DNA of 64,000 bases from Sporosarcina highlanderae (GCF_030433715.1 NZ_JAROCC010000001.1:248001-312000); one strand, 5' to 3'. Shown: positions 35,462 through 45,289, counted from the first letter of the stretch. The notes: generated by a model not told the origin, from the sequence alone. Numbers and translations: made by a program.

Positions 35462-35848
35462 TCATTCGATGATTACGGATACCGTATCACCGTCGGCTGA
35501 TTTGATGTCGACGATTGGTCCGTCCAATTCATTTTCAATCGCTTCAATGAGTATATCGATATCAAGGTCTTTCACGTATTTCTCGGATTGAGGGATATTC
35601 CCTGCAATATTGTATCCTGCTTTCAACATGACTTTGATGAGCTTGATTGGCAAGTTAACAGAGACATTATCATTATCCGAAGATACGACACGGATTTTCA
35701 ATGTCTTATCTGCATATGCGACTGGCTTTGCTGATGAACTGCTCCCTGTTTCCCTATTGTTCAATACTTCGATCAACTCGGATGCCTTCGCCGCATCGAC
35801 TTTCCCCTCTTGAACCATCGACAACACTTTCTCAATTTCCGTTTTCAC
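35462..35848 (-). CDS. SHOCT-like domain protein
   Basis: A 128-residue soluble protein. Seen: an N-terminal short helical SHOCT-like module (EIEKVLSMVQEGKVDAAKASELIEVL), a Ser-rich linker (TGSSSSAK), then a beta-rich domain (KTLKIRVVSSDNDNVSVNLPIKLIKVML, DLDIDILIEAIENELDGPIVDI) like those of YvlB-related proteins. Function unknown. Second gene of a three-gene operon with a DUF2089 protein, 12 bases after it. Confidence 0.72.
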   Translation of the reverse strand: MKTEIEKVLSMVQEGKVDAAKASELIEVLNNRETGSSSSAKPVAYADKTLKIRVVSSDNDNVSVNLPIKLIKVMLKAGYNIAGNIPQSEKYVKDLDIDILIEAIENELDGPIVDIKSADGDTVSVIIE

Positions 35849-35860
35849 AATGAATTCCCC

Positions 35861-36226
35861 CTATTCATCTTTTAAAAGCCGAATTGCTTCTTCTGCGGTA
35901 ATTTCTCCACTTTCCAGCATGGCGACGACACTTTTCTCATCGACAGTCGACTTCTTTTTCACTTCGTATCCAAGTGAGCTGACGACGTCATTCAGTTTAC
36001 CTCGCACGGTTGGATACGAAATTCCTAATTCCTTTTCAACCTCTTTGATATTTCCCCTACATGCCAAAAATACTTCGACGAAATGGAGCTGTTCTCCTGT
36101 CAAGGCCGCTAACTTTGTTAATTCGAACTCATTTTCAATGCTCGTGTGACATCTTGAACATTGTAGCCTGGTGACTTTCAACGTTTCGTCGCATACTGGA
36201 CAATGACTAATTATGGGATATGACAT
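35861..36226 (-). CDS. DUF2089 domain protein, zinc-ribbon/HTH type
   Basis: A 121-residue protein. Seen: N-terminal zinc ribbon CPVC...CSRC, a helix-turn-helix-like region (EVEKELGISYPTVRGKLNDVVSSLG) and a C-terminal SHOCT-like helix (VVAMLESGEITAEEAIRLLKDE). This arrangement fits DUF2089, likely a transcriptional regulator that binds DNA through the HTH. It heads the operon and may control it; the leader at 36306-36342 holds repeated GTTAA elements. ATG with GGGGAGAGGTGATC upstream. Confidence 0.82.
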   Translation of the reverse strand: MSYPIISHCPVCDETLKVTRLQCSRCHTSIENEFELTKLAALTGEQLHFVEVFLACRGNIKEVEKELGISYPTVRGKLNDVVSSLGYEVKKKSTVDEKSVVAMLESGEITAEEAIRLLKDE

Positions 36227-36305
36227 GCCTTAGATCACCTCTCCCCTTTCACTTGATACCATCATATGCTAAATCTTAATTAAAATCAACTATAAAATTA
36301 AATAT

Positions 36306-36342
36306 GTTAACACTGATGTTAAAAAAGTTAATACCAATGTTG
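36306..36342. promoter_or_regulatory. GTTAA direct repeats upstream of the DUF2089 gene
   Basis: GTTAA occurs at 36306, 36318 and 36327 and a partial copy at 36339 (spacings 12, 9, 12), i.e. two copies of GTTAA-N7-GTT in tandem. Could be the operator of the DUF2089 regulator. Confidence 0.3.
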
Positions 36343-36372
36343 AGTATCAGCCTTATTTTTAATTTCGAAATT

Positions 36373-36410
36373 AAAAAGTGGCAAAGCCCATTTGGACTTC
36401 ACCACTTTTA
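36373..36410 (-). terminator. Terminator of the serpin gene
   Basis: AAAAGTGG pairs with CCACTTTT around an inner AAG/CTT helix, with a T run on the minus strand. Confidence 0.8.
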
Positions 36411-36415
36411 TCTAC

Positions 36416-37657
36416 TTATTTTACTGTCGGATTGGAAATCGTACCTATGAAAAGAATGGCACCAGATTCATCATCGGTAATTGCAACGAAAAACGGTCTA
36501 TTCACATCCATGACGAAAGGATCGTCCGGTGGCGCAGACGTGGCTCCAATTCCGACGGCGGTTACTGCTGCCGCTTCGGTTCCTTCCTCATTCACATCGA
36601 TATATGTTTTCTGTTTCACTTTGCTGATCATAAGGGATTCGTCCCCGTAAATCATCTTGCTGAAATCAGCCCCTTCCTTGAATGCACTATTCATGCCAAG
36701 GGTTTCCAAAGCTTCATTCAGCTCTGTTTCGTAGGAAAGTTGGAATTTCGGCAGAAGGATTGTTCCCTTCATTCTTTTCATTCCCGTTTGGATTTTCTCC
36801 CAATTGTCGACAGACAGATTGCTTTCAAACTCCTTCAAATCATTCGGAAGAACGATTGTCATGCTCATTTCGCCGTCTGCATACGGAAGTTTAAGCGCCT
36901 GGTATTCACTATTCGCTACGTAGGATAGCTTTTCCTGCAGCGACATGAACGGCACTTTTATTTCACTCCCATTTGTAAGGTGAAATGCCCGGTTCTCTGT
37001 CAATCTCTTATCGAATGGGTATTGCCAGTCCCCTTTGAAATAAATTGCATTTAGCAGCATGGTGACAAGATTTTCATCCAATTCTCCATCCACTATTTTA
37101 TCGATCTTGCCATTCGTCGCTTCCTTCACCCAATTATTAATACGCTTCGGTGAGTCCTCGCTTGAAATATCAATTTCCTGGATTTCAGCATTGAAATAGT
37201 CCTTCACCCGCTTGGCATAGTCATCTTGGAAACGATAGTCTTCATTGAGCCAAATGGAATTCGCAACTTGTAATTGGATATTTTTCGAGTTTTTATTCAG
37301 TATTGTCATGAGGGAAGCATTTGCTTTATTCAAATCCATGGTATCCATACCCGGCATCTGCAAGGCCGCCGCGATTTCATCTTTCGTTACCCCGTCCGCT
37401 CCGTTATAAGCAAGCGCCAAAGCCATCAACAGACTTGTTGGTGAAATGAATAGATTTCCATCATCATCTTTTTCGGTTACATTCAATAATTTAAATGCCA
37501 ACTCATTATTCGGAGAGATAATTTTTTCATAATCCTGTGCACCGAATTCCACGTTTTTGGAAATTTGCAGGCTTTGCGTGTTCGAATCTGTCCCACAACC
37601 TGATAATGGCATTAATAGGCTCATCCCGACGAGAGATGTAACAATTTTCTTTTTCAC
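36416..37657 (-). CDS. Serpin family lipoprotein (serine protease inhibitor)
   Basis: A 413-residue serpin. Seen: signal peptide with lipobox PLSGC (mature Cys about residue 22), serpin core blocks (FISPTSLLMALALAYNGADG, NAIYFKGDWQYPF, MTIVLPND) and the C-terminal block VMDVNRPFFVAITDDESGAILFIGTI. The reactive-loop hinge EEGTEAAAVTAVG has the small residues needed for loop insertion, so inhibition is likely; counting 17 residues from the hinge Glu predicts Thr-Ser as P1-P1'. It should be membrane-anchored outside the cell. GTG at 37657 with AAGGATGG upstream; single gene. Confidence 0.92.
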   Translation of the reverse strand: MKKKIVTSLVGMSLLMPLSGCGTDSNTQSLQISKNVEFGAQDYEKIISPNNELAFKLLNVTEKDDDGNLFISPTSLLMALALAYNGADGVTKDEIAAALQMPGMDTMDLNKANASLMTILNKNSKNIQLQVANSIWLNEDYRFQDDYAKRVKDYFNAEIQEIDISSEDSPKRINNWVKEATNGKIDKIVDGELDENLVTMLLNAIYFKGDWQYPFDKRLTENRAFHLTNGSEIKVPFMSLQEKLSYVANSEYQALKLPYADGEMSMTIVLPNDLKEFESNLSVDNWEKIQTGMKRMKGTILLPKFQLSYETELNEALETLGMNSAFKEGADFSKMIYGDESLMISKVKQKTYIDVNEEGTEAAAVTAVGIGATSAPPDDPFVMDVNRPFFVAITDDESGAILFIGTISNPTVK

Positions 37658-37742
37658 TTCAACCACCATCCTTTGTTCATTTGACTGCCCCTGAATGGAA
37701 ATAGTTACAATTCGCGGGGAAATTACGTATCCGACAACACAA

Positions 37743-37780
37743 GAAAAATGCCAAGCACTTGCAAACTCTTGGCATTTTCA
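37743..37780 (-). terminator. Terminator of the lysine-degradation-type operon
   Basis: AAAATGCCAAG pairs with CTTGGCATTTT, with a T run on the minus strand. Confidence 0.85.
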
Positions 37781-37790
37781 TAGCTTCAAC

Positions 37791-38981
37791 CTATTCAAAC
37801 GGCCATTCCGGCAGCATATGGCTTAACTTTTTATCTTCCCGGTAGCCTAAGACATATTCCGCCTGCATAATCGTATGGATTTCGCGGGTTCCTTCGTAAA
37901 TGACCGGTGCTTTTGAGTTGCGCAGGAATCTGGCGACTGGATATTCATCCGAATAGCCATACGCTCCGTGAATTTGGAATGCGTCGTCTGCGGCTTTATT
38001 CGCAAAATCACATGCTTGCCATTTGGCGAGGGACGTTTCGCGTGTATTGCGCAGTCCTTTATTTTTCATTTCACCCGCCCGGTATACAAGAAGGCGGCTC
38101 ATTTGGTAGCCTGCTTCCATGTTGGCGATCATTTGTTGGACCAACTGATGCTTGCCGATAGGCTTCCCGAACGTTTCGCGTTCATGGCAATATTTCACGC
38201 TTTCCTCGAGACAACCCATTATTAAGCCAACCGCTCCCGCGGCGACAGTGAAGCGTCCATTATCAAGTGCGGACATTGCAATCTTGAACCCTTCGCCTTC
38301 CTTGCCTAACAGGTTTTCGGCAGGGATGCGCATATCTTCGAAGAATAATTCCCCGGTATTGCCTGCGCGGATTCCATACTTTCCTTTAATTGCTTTCGAT
38401 GAAAAGCCTAATGTCGTACGCTCGACGATGAAAGCGCTGATGCCATGGTGTTTCTTAGATTTATCTGTGTAGGCGAAGACAAGGAAATGGTCTGCTACAT
38501 CGCAAAGAGAGATCCATGTCTTTTGCCCGTTGATGACATATTCATCTCCATCGCGAACTGCAGTTGTCGCCATTGCCGCAACATCCGAGCCTGCGCCTGG
38601 TTCAGTCAGTCCGAAAGCGCCGATTTTTTCACCCTTTGCTTGCGGAATTAAGTATTTCTGTTTCTGCTCTTCTGATCCCCATTGCATGAGGGTCATCGAA
38701 TTCAAACCGATATGGACGGAAACCGCTGTCCGGAATGCGGTATCCCCTCGTTCAAGCTCTTCACAAAGAATAGCTAGCGAATTATAGTCCATCCCGCTGC
38801 CGCTGTATTTTTCAGGAATGCAAACCCCCATGAAACCGAGATCGGCAAGCTTTTTCCAAATAGCTGGATCAAATCCACCTTCTGCGTCCCAGCGCTGGAT
38901 ATGCGGCATGATTTCATCGTCCACAAATTGACGTGCAGTCTTTCTTAACATTTTTTGCTCATCTGTAAAACTAAAATCCAT
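37791..38981 (-). CDS. Acyl-CoA dehydrogenase
   Basis: FAD flavoenzyme of 395 residues oxidising an acyl-CoA, last gene of a three-gene operon. Seen: FGLTEPGAGSDVAAMATTA (flavin/substrate region), KTWISLCDVADHFLVFAY, RETFGKPIGKHQLVQQMIANM and the catalytic-base region VIYEGTREIHTIMQAEYVLG. Chain-length specificity cannot be read off; given its neighbours, glutaryl-CoA or a related lysine breakdown product is a reasonable inference. ATG at 38981 preceded by AAAGGGG; an upstream in-frame ATG adds seven residues. Confidence 0.85.
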   Translation of the reverse strand: MDFSFTDEQKMLRKTARQFVDDEIMPHIQRWDAEGGFDPAIWKKLADLGFMGVCIPEKYSGSGMDYNSLAILCEELERGDTAFRTAVSVHIGLNSMTLMQWGSEEQKQKYLIPQAKGEKIGAFGLTEPGAGSDVAAMATTAVRDGDEYVINGQKTWISLCDVADHFLVFAYTDKSKKHHGISAFIVERTTLGFSSKAIKGKYGIRAGNTGELFFEDMRIPAENLLGKEGEGFKIAMSALDNGRFTVAAGAVGLIMGCLEESVKYCHERETFGKPIGKHQLVQQMIANMEAGYQMSRLLVYRAGEMKNKGLRNTRETSLAKWQACDFANKAADDAFQIHGAYGYSDEYPVARFLRNSKAPVIYEGTREIHTIMQAEYVLGYREDKKLSHMLPEWPFE

Positions 38982-39010
38982 TCCCCACAACCCCTTTCCC
39001 ACAATTTCTA

Positions 39011-40177
39011 TTAAACATGCGTTTCTTGCGTCTTGACGGTCTCTTCAATAACGACTCCGCGTTTTTGCATCTCTTCAATATATTGCTCGCCCGGTACGAT
39101 AGTCTCCGGTGGGTGAACGCCGCGTTTTGTAATTGTCCCATTTCCAATCATTTGAGCTACGATGGAAACTGTATTCGCCGTTGCACGGGCCATAGCGGTT
39201 TCATTCACAGATAGATCTTTTTCAGTCACTAAGTTATATTCATATGCTGCAGGCATTCCACTCGCTTCGCCGTTGACGATGACCCGCAGTAGAACTGCAT
39301 CTGATTTGTCACCTAATCGCAATTGTGGGGAGAGTTGTTCGCGCATGACATCGCGGACTTTCACTTTCGAGCCACCAATCGTCACTTCAGTTTCACGCGA
39401 TAATAATCCAAGGTCGACTAACAACTTGAACTTTTCGGCATGACCTTTATAACGGATCGTTTTATATTCCAACGTTTGCACATCAGGGAACGTCTTCGTC
39501 AATGTAGAGGTGCCGCCGGAAGTGTGAAATGCTTCCAATTCACCATACCCATCGAAATAAATCGGCTCCACCTCGGATAATGAAGGGACCTCAAGCAGTT
39601 TCCCGTTACGGATGACATGGGATGGATCCGTGTAATGGTCGAAAACACCTTCCAGTGAAAACACAACATTGTAATTAAGCGGAGGCTCTGGCTTCACGGG
39701 TATTCCACCTACGTAAAGCTTGATGCTATCCACCTTATCAAGTTTACTCGCTCCGTATCCCGTTAGGATGTTGATCATTCCTGGGGCTACCCCAAGGTCC
39801 GGAATGATGGTGACTCCTTTTGCCACCGCCTTATCTGCAAGCCCCAATACGGCATCGGTAGCTCCACCGATATGCCCCCCAAGATCGATTGAATGCACGC
39901 CGATATCTACCGCAATCCGAGCTACCTTTTCATTGAATGTATAGAAAAGCGCATTGATGACGACATCCCCAAGCGCCATTACTTCCTGCAATTGAAGGTC
40001 ATTGTTCGCATCAAGCTGCAAAAGGTCTAACTTATCAGACATGAGCTGTTCCGCAAAATCTTCTGCCGGCCTTAGGTTCAAGTCTGCCAAGTACACTTTC
40101 GTCACATCATCACTTTTCACAAGGTCGCGCACTGCCTCTTTTCCCATCAACCCTGCTCCCAATACGACCACTTTCAT
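39011..40177 (-). CDS. Saccharopine dehydrogenase-fold protein, probable L-lysine 6-dehydrogenase
   Basis: A 388-residue NAD(P)-binding protein. Seen: N-terminal [59 protein letters not shown] and a C-terminal [30 protein letters not shown]. Length and sequence feel close to the Geobacillus L-lysine 6-dehydrogenase, which oxidatively deaminates lysine to allysine/piperideine-6-carboxylate, rather than to true two-domain saccharopine reductase. The upstream gene encodes an aldehyde dehydrogenase that could take allysine to 2-aminoadipate. ATG with AAAGGGGATG upstream. Confidence 0.8.
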   Translation of the reverse strand: MKVVVLGAGLMGKEAVRDLVKSDDVTKVYLADLNLRPAEDFAEQLMSDKLDLLQLDANNDLQLQEVMALGDVVINALFYTFNEKVARIAVDIGVHSIDLGGHIGGATDAVLGLADKAVAKGVTIIPDLGVAPGMINILTGYGASKLDKVDSIKLYVGGIPVKPEPPLNYNVVFSLEGVFDHYTDPSHVIRNGKLLEVPSLSEVEPIYFDGYGELEAFHTSGGTSTLTKTFPDVQTLEYKTIRYKGHAEKFKLLVDLGLLSRETEVTIGGSKVKVRDVMREQLSPQLRLGDKSDAVLLRVIVNGEASGMPAAYEYNLVTEKDLSVNETAMARATANTVSIVAQMIGNGTITKRGVHPPETIVPGEQYIEEMQKRGVVIEETVKTQETHV

Positions 40178-40210
40178 ATGAACATCCCCTTTATTCCCGA
40201 AATCATTTCC

Positions 40211-41689
40211 TTATTCCGTGTCGATTTGTGCCCTTTGCAATTTCCCGCTGAAATCCACGTAAATGCTCTTCCACTCTGTAAAAACGTCTAACGCCGCAAC
40301 TCCCGAATCGCGGTGCCCATTGCCCGTACCCTTCGTTCCTCCGAATGGAAGGTGGATTTCCGCCCCTGTCGTCCCGGCGTTCACATAGACGATTCCTGTG
40401 TCTAAATCCCGCTGCGCACGGAATACTTTGTTCACGTCTTTTGAGAAAATTGAGCTGGATAAACCATAAATGACGCTATTGTTTACTTCAATCGCTTCGT
40501 CCAAACTGCCAACTTCAATAAGGGACACAACCGGTCCAAAAATCTCTTCCTGTGCTAAACGGCTATCCCATTTCACGTCTGTGAATAAAGTCGGTTCGAA
40601 GTAGTGTCCGTTTGCGAATTCCCCTTCTGTCAGAACATTACCACCTGCCAACAGTTTCGCGCCTTCACCCTTACCGATTTCAACATAGCTTTGAATCTTC
40701 TCGAGTGCTTTCCGGTTGATGACTGGCCCGATTTTCACAGACTCGTCCAGGCCGTTACCAATCGTCAGATTCTTCATCGAATCCAACAGCTTCTGCTCAA
40801 GTTCTTCCTTTACATCTTTATGCACGATGACCCTGCTACATGCCGTACAACGTTGGCCCGCAGTTCCGAATGCGCTCCAAAGAATACCTTCCACAGCGAG
40901 GTCGATATCCGCATCATCCATGACGATGACTGCATTTTTGCCACCCATCTCAAGGGACACTTTCTTCAAATGGCGTCCGCCTGTTTCCGCAACATGACGA
41001 CCTGTTTCTGTTGACCCTGTAAATGAAATGACACGGATATCCGGATGTTCAATCATCGCTGTGCCTACTTCGGAACCTGATCCGAATACGATATTTGCAA
41101 CACCTGCCGGCAGGCCGACCTCTTCAAAAATTCGAGCCATTTCATAAGCCATCATCGGCGTTTCCGTAGCCGGTTTCCAAACGAACGTGTTTCCAGCGAC
41201 AATTGCCGGGAAGGATTTCCACGTCGCGATTGCGACTGGGAAATTCCATGGTGTAATCAGACCCACAACTCCGATTGGTGCCCGAACACTCATTGCGAAT
41301 TTATCTTGCAGCTCGGAAGGCACTGTTTCCCCGAAAAGTCTGCGCCCTTCCCCTGCCATATAAAATGCCATGTCAATGCCTTCTTGGACTTCTCCACGGC
41401 CTTCTTCGATGACTTTCCCCATTTCCTTCGTCAGGACTTGGGCTAAATGCTCTTTTCTTTCCTTCATTAGGTTGCCGATTGCATATAAGTAATCCGCTCG
41501 TTTCGGAGCCGGAACAAGCGCCCATTTCTTTTGCGCACTCTTAGCCGCCTTGACAGCGAGGTCCACATCAACACTAGTCGATAAACGTACTTGAGCTAAC
41601 TCTTCCCCAGTTGCCGGATTGGTGACGGCTGTGTATTCAGCTCCACCACTATCTTGCCAAGAACCCCCGATAAAGTTGTTCAATTGCAT
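40211..41689 (-). CDS. Aldehyde dehydrogenase, possible 2-aminoadipate semialdehyde dehydrogenase
   Basis: NAD(P)-dependent aldehyde dehydrogenase of 492 residues, first gene of the operon. Seen: [36 protein letters not shown] (cofactor binding), catalytic Glu in [11 protein letters not shown] and nucleophile Cys in [12 protein letters not shown], then [13 protein letters not shown]. Followed 33 bases later by the lysine dehydrogenase-like gene, which suggests allysine as substrate. ATG at 41689 has AAAGGGGAAATG upstream. Succinate-semialdehyde or betaine-aldehyde activity cannot be excluded by sequence alone. Confidence 0.85.
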   Translation of the reverse strand: MQLNNFIGGSWQDSGGAEYTAVTNPATGEELAQVRLSTSVDVDLAVKAAKSAQKKWALVPAPKRADYLYAIGNLMKERKEHLAQVLTKEMGKVIEEGRGEVQEGIDMAFYMAGEGRRLFGETVPSELQDKFAMSVRAPIGVVGLITPWNFPVAIATWKSFPAIVAGNTFVWKPATETPMMAYEMARIFEEVGLPAGVANIVFGSGSEVGTAMIEHPDIRVISFTGSTETGRHVAETGGRHLKKVSLEMGGKNAVIVMDDADIDLAVEGILWSAFGTAGQRCTACSRVIVHKDVKEELEQKLLDSMKNLTIGNGLDESVKIGPVINRKALEKIQSYVEIGKGEGAKLLAGGNVLTEGEFANGHYFEPTLFTDVKWDSRLAQEEIFGPVVSLIEVGSLDEAIEVNNSVIYGLSSSIFSKDVNKVFRAQRDLDTGIVYVNAGTTGAEIHLPFGGTKGTGNGHRDSGVAALDVFTEWKSIYVDFSGKLQRAQIDTE

Positions 41690-41778
41690 GTCTTCATTTC
41701 CCCTTTCCAACACGAACTTTTTGAAAACGCTCTCACTCTATCCATTTCGACATTATCAAGAGTGATTCCTTCATTTAA

Positions 41779-41820
41779 CAAAAAAAGACGGTGCAGGAGA
41801 TTAATCCTGCGCCGTCTTTG
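41779..41820. terminator. Terminator with a stop codon in its loop
   Basis: AAAGACGGTGCAGGA pairs with TCCTGCGCCGTCTTT. The TAA of the MFS gene falls in the loop, so the last codons of that gene form one arm. Confidence 0.88.
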
Positions 41821-43333
41821 AATCTACTTTATCGTCTGTTGCCATTTTCCCGTTTTCAAATTTCGGAGGGAGAACCCTTTTAATAAATAAAGTAAGGAAT
41901 AATGCTACAACAGCGATAACTGTTGCAATTAGGAATGAGAAATTGATACCATCAAGCATCGCTTTTATTTCGATTTGGTGCTGAAATGCCGCCAACGCAT
42001 TCTGATCAGATGGTATATTGCCGGATGTTGCAGCTTCCTGTGCAAGTGACATGCCGGATCTCTCCATCCGTTTCGTCATGATTGTAAGAAGAATCGCGGA
42101 ACCGATGGCTCCAGAAACTTGTTGCAATGTGTTATTCATCGCAGTACCGTGCGGATTGGATCGCATCGGCAGTTGGTTCAAACCGTTTGTCATGATTGGC
42201 ATCATGACCATTGACATCCCGAACATCCGGACTGTGTAAAGCATCATCAAGTAATAGTAACCAGATGTCAATTCAAGTCTGCTTAGATAGAATGTCGTTA
42301 TAACCGTAATTGTTAAGCCTGTCAGCGCAAGCACTTTCGCTCCGTATTTATCAAAAAGCTTACCCGTGATCGGTGACATAATCCCCATTACAACCGCGCC
42401 GGGCAACATAAGGATACCTGCTTCAAATGGTGAAATACCACGCACTTCCTGAACGTATAACGGTGTCAGGATCATACCCGAGAACATCGCCACTGATAGA
42501 ACGATGGAAATGACGGATGCAAGCGCGAACATCGGATGTTTATAGATTCGGAAATCCAGCATCGGATTTTCCATCCGCAATTGGCGAAGAATGAACACAA
42601 TCAGTGAAATCGCTCCAATTGCGATTGTTCCGTACACAATCGGTGCATCCCACCCTTTCTCTCCAGCCGAGCTGAATCCATATAACAATCCGCCGAAACC
42701 AACGCTCGACAAAGCAAGGGAGAAAACATCAAGTTTCACATTCGTATTTGGCGTTATATTCTTCAGTTTCCAGAGTGCAAAGACAATTGACAGAATCGCA
42801 AACGGCAACACGATTTCAAAAAGTGTGCGCCATGAATAATGTTCGACAATCCATCCAGATAGTGTCGGTCCGATTGCAGGGGCAGTGAACATGACTAACC
42901 CGAATATCCCCATCGCAGATCCCCTTTTTTCAATCGGGAAAGCGACGAGCATAACGTTCATCAATAACGGCATCATCAATGCGGAACCCGAAGCCTGGAT
43001 CATACGTGCTGCAACTAACAATCCGAAAGTCGGAGCAAATATTGCAAGAGCGGTTCCAATCGAGAATAATGTCATCGCCGTCAGAAATAGCCTGCGGTTC
43101 GTAAATTTCTGTACAAAGAAGGCACTTGCCGGAATCATAATCCCGTTTACAAGCATGAAGCCTGTCGTGAGCCATTGGACGGCCGACGGCTTCACCTGAA
43201 ACTCATTCATAATGACCGGCAAGGCAATATTCAATAATGTATTGTTCAAGAAGGCGACGAATGCCCCGAAGAATAAAATAGCTATCATTCCGTAAGGAGG
43301 CTTTTCGTGCATTTTCTTTATATCCATTTCCAT
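41801..43333 (-). CDS. MFS multidrug exporter, DHA2 (EmrB/QacA) type
   Basis: A 510-residue proton-coupled exporter with about 14 hydrophobic helices. Seen: FLNNTLLNIALPVIMNEF and QWLTTGFMLVNGIMIP (DHA2 helix 1-2 motifs), ARMIQASGSALMMPLLMNVM, GPTLSGWIVEHYSWRTLF (motif C region) and LLLTIMTKRMERSG-type late helices. ATG at 43333 with GGGGGAATT upstream; an upstream in-frame ATG is less supported. Divergent from a TetR-family gene, the usual repressor-pump arrangement. Drug range not predictable. Confidence 0.9.
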   Translation of the reverse strand: MEMDIKKMHEKPPYGMIAILFFGAFVAFLNNTLLNIALPVIMNEFQVKPSAVQWLTTGFMLVNGIMIPASAFFVQKFTNRRLFLTAMTLFSIGTALAIFAPTFGLLVAARMIQASGSALMMPLLMNVMLVAFPIEKRGSAMGIFGLVMFTAPAIGPTLSGWIVEHYSWRTLFEIVLPFAILSIVFALWKLKNITPNTNVKLDVFSLALSSVGFGGLLYGFSSAGEKGWDAPIVYGTIAIGAISLIVFILRQLRMENPMLDFRIYKHPMFALASVISIVLSVAMFSGMILTPLYVQEVRGISPFEAGILMLPGAVVMGIMSPITGKLFDKYGAKVLALTGLTITVITTFYLSRLELTSGYYYLMMLYTVRMFGMSMVMMPIMTNGLNQLPMRSNPHGTAMNNTLQQVSGAIGSAILLTIMTKRMERSGMSLAQEAATSGNIPSDQNALAAFQHQIEIKAMLDGINFSFLIATVIAVVALFLTLFIKRVLPPKFENGKMATDDKVDSKTAQD

Positions 43334-43385
43334 GAGAATTCCCCCATTCAATTTCATTCAAATCCCATTCACATTTTAATAGTTT

Positions 43386-43457
43386 ATACTCACAGTCCAA
43401 AATGAGCAAGCAAAAAATTTAATTTCCAAGAAAAAAAGTTTTTAACGCTGTAAGTAT
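43386..43457. promoter_or_regulatory. Inverted half-sites between MFS and TetR genes
   Basis: ATACTCACAG (43386-43395) and CTGTAAGTAT (43448-43457) are near-perfect reverse complements separated by 52 bases in the divergent promoter region, a possible looped or paired operator. Confidence 0.35.
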
Positions 43458-43514
43458 GATGTTTTTTCTGATAAAATTATTTTGTACCCTAAGTCTAATT
43501 ATAAGGTGATATAG

Positions 43515-44393
43515 ATGAATGACCGTAAACGAAAAGTCATGTTGACCGCGAAAAAGCTATTTATTGAGAAAGGATTTGCATCCACGTCCGTACAGGATAT
43601 TTTGGAGGATGCGAAGATTTCCAAAGGAACGTTTTACAATTATTTCACTTCCAAAAACGAGTGTCTCATGGCCATTTTAGAGGACGCTAATAATGAATCC
43701 ATCATCCGGAGGCGCGAACTGTTAGTCGGTCGGGATAAAAGAGACAAGGACATATTAGCTGAACAGATTATCGTCCGGATGCAAGTAAACCGGGAGTTGA
43801 ATTTGCTTCCGATTTATGAGGCAGTTTTTTATTCCAATGATGAAGAGCTCCGGAATTTTGTTAAAACGTATCATATTAATGAATTAAAATGGTTTGCAGC
43901 CCGACTCATCGATGTCTATGGAGAAGAGGCGGAGCCCCATTCTTTCGATTGTTCAGTTATGACGTTCGGGATGATCCAACAATTGCGCCATTTCTGGACA
44001 GCCGGTACTTCCAAGGAATTGGACATCGAAAAACTTGTCCAATTCACGCTTAGAAGGATGGATGCGCTGATGGCTGATTTAATGGAACAGAAGGAAGTAT
44101 TATTGGAAAAGCAGATGATTGCACCTTTAGGGATTTCTCACGAAGAACTGAAGGGGAAGATCCAAGTCGAACTTATCGCACTGAAAAAGAAGTTAGAGCC
44201 TGATGAAAACAGTCATGTATACACAGACTTCCTATTAACCGAGTTGCAAGCCGAAAACCCAAGGGTGGCCCTTTTGGAAGCGGTCGGCCGTTCATTCCGC
44301 GAAGCAAGTAATGGTACCCGATTCTCTGATCGGGTGAATGAAGCCTTATATCTTCTATGGAAATATGTCGACATAATTAAAACAAGTTCATGA
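43515..44393 (+). CDS. TetR/AcrR family regulator (long form)
   Basis: A 292-residue TetR-type repressor, probably of the divergent MFS exporter. Seen: HTH KRKVMLTAKKLFIEKGFASTS, VQDILEDAKISKGTFYNYF, then an unusually long helical C-terminal region with Glu/Lys-rich stretches (HEELKGKIQVELIALKKKLE). Typical TetR proteins have about 200 residues, so the extra 90 may form an added ligand or dimer segment. AAGGTGATAT precedes ATG. Confidence 0.85.
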   Translation: MNDRKRKVMLTAKKLFIEKGFASTSVQDILEDAKISKGTFYNYFTSKNECLMAILEDANNESIIRRRELLVGRDKRDKDILAEQIIVRMQVNRELNLLPIYEAVFYSNDEELRNFVKTYHINELKWFAARLIDVYGEEAEPHSFDCSVMTFGMIQQLRHFWTAGTSKELDIEKLVQFTLRRMDALMADLMEQKEVLLEKQMIAPLGISHEELKGKIQVELIALKKKLEPDENSHVYTDFLLTELQAENPRVALLEAVGRSFREASNGTRFSDRVNEALYLLWKYVDIIKTSS

Positions 44394-44452
44394 AACTTTC
44401 GTCGATGCCCGCCGTACAAGTAGTCAGCAACTAAACTTGAGGAGGCTATTTT

Positions 44453-45250
44453 ATGAATAACCACGAAATCGATTTCAAACTGTATGGAGACGATATGCAA
44501 TTTGTTGAGGTGGAACTCGATCCGGGGGAGACAGTTGTCGCAGAAGCTGGTTCTTTGATGATGATGGAAGACGGAATTGAAATGGAGACCATCTTCGGGG
44601 ACGGCTCAGGCAACTCCGGGGGCGGAATAATGGGTAAACTGATGGGAGCTGGTAAACGCCTGTTGACCGGCGAAAGTCTCTTCATGACGACATTCACGAA
44701 CGAAGGATCCGGAAAAAAGCATGCATCTTTTGCAGCACCGTATCCCGGCAAAATCATCCCGATGGATCTAAGCCAACTTGACGGCAAGATCATTTGCCAA
44801 AAGGATGCGTTTTTAGCAGCGGCAAAGGGCGTCTCTGTCGGAATCGAATTCCAACGCAAAGTCGGAGTCGGCTTTTTCGGTGGCGAAGGCTTCATTATGC
44901 AGAAGCTTGAAGGAGACGGCATGGCTTTCGTTCATGCGGGAGGAACAATTATCGAGAAGACACTCTCGCCTGGGGAAATATTGCGTGTAGACACAGGTTG
45001 CCTCGTCGCCATGACGCAGGACGTTAATTATAATATCGAAATGGTGAAAGGCGTAAAGACTGCATTGTTCGGCGGTGAAGGATTGTTCTTCGCAACGCTG
45101 AAAGGGCCCGGAAAAGTTTGGATTCAATCATTGCCATTCTCCCGACTCGCAAGCCGCGTCTTCGCAGCAGCTCCGCAAACTCCAGGTGGCGGCTCACGGG
45201 ATGAAGGCAGTATCGCAGGTGGATTGTTCAATATGTTAGGCGGAAAATGA
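44453..45250 (+). CDS. AIM24/TIGR00266 family protein
   Basis: A 265-residue beta-rich, Gly-rich protein of the TIGR00266 (AIM24-like) family, of unknown biochemical role. Seen: family landmarks [53 protein letters not shown] and [21 protein letters not shown], ending in a Gly-rich tail ([15 protein letters not shown]). GAGGAGG upstream of ATG. Single gene followed by a terminator and a repeat array. Confidence 0.88.
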   Translation: MNNHEIDFKLYGDDMQFVEVELDPGETVVAEAGSLMMMEDGIEMETIFGDGSGNSGGGIMGKLMGAGKRLLTGESLFMTTFTNEGSGKKHASFAAPYPGKIIPMDLSQLDGKIICQKDAFLAAAKGVSVGIEFQRKVGVGFFGGEGFIMQKLEGDGMAFVHAGGTIIEKTLSPGEILRVDTGCLVAMTQDVNYNIEMVKGVKTALFGGEGLFFATLKGPGKVWIQSLPFSRLASRVFAAAPQTPGGGSRDEGSIAGGLFNMLGGK

Positions 45251-45255
45251 GTGAG

Positions 45256-45289
45256 AAAAACCGGGACGCTTTCGTCGTCCCGGTTTTTT
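45256..45289 (+). terminator. Terminator of the AIM24-family gene
   Basis: AAAAACCGGGACG pairs with CGTCCCGGTTTTTT. Confidence 0.9.
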
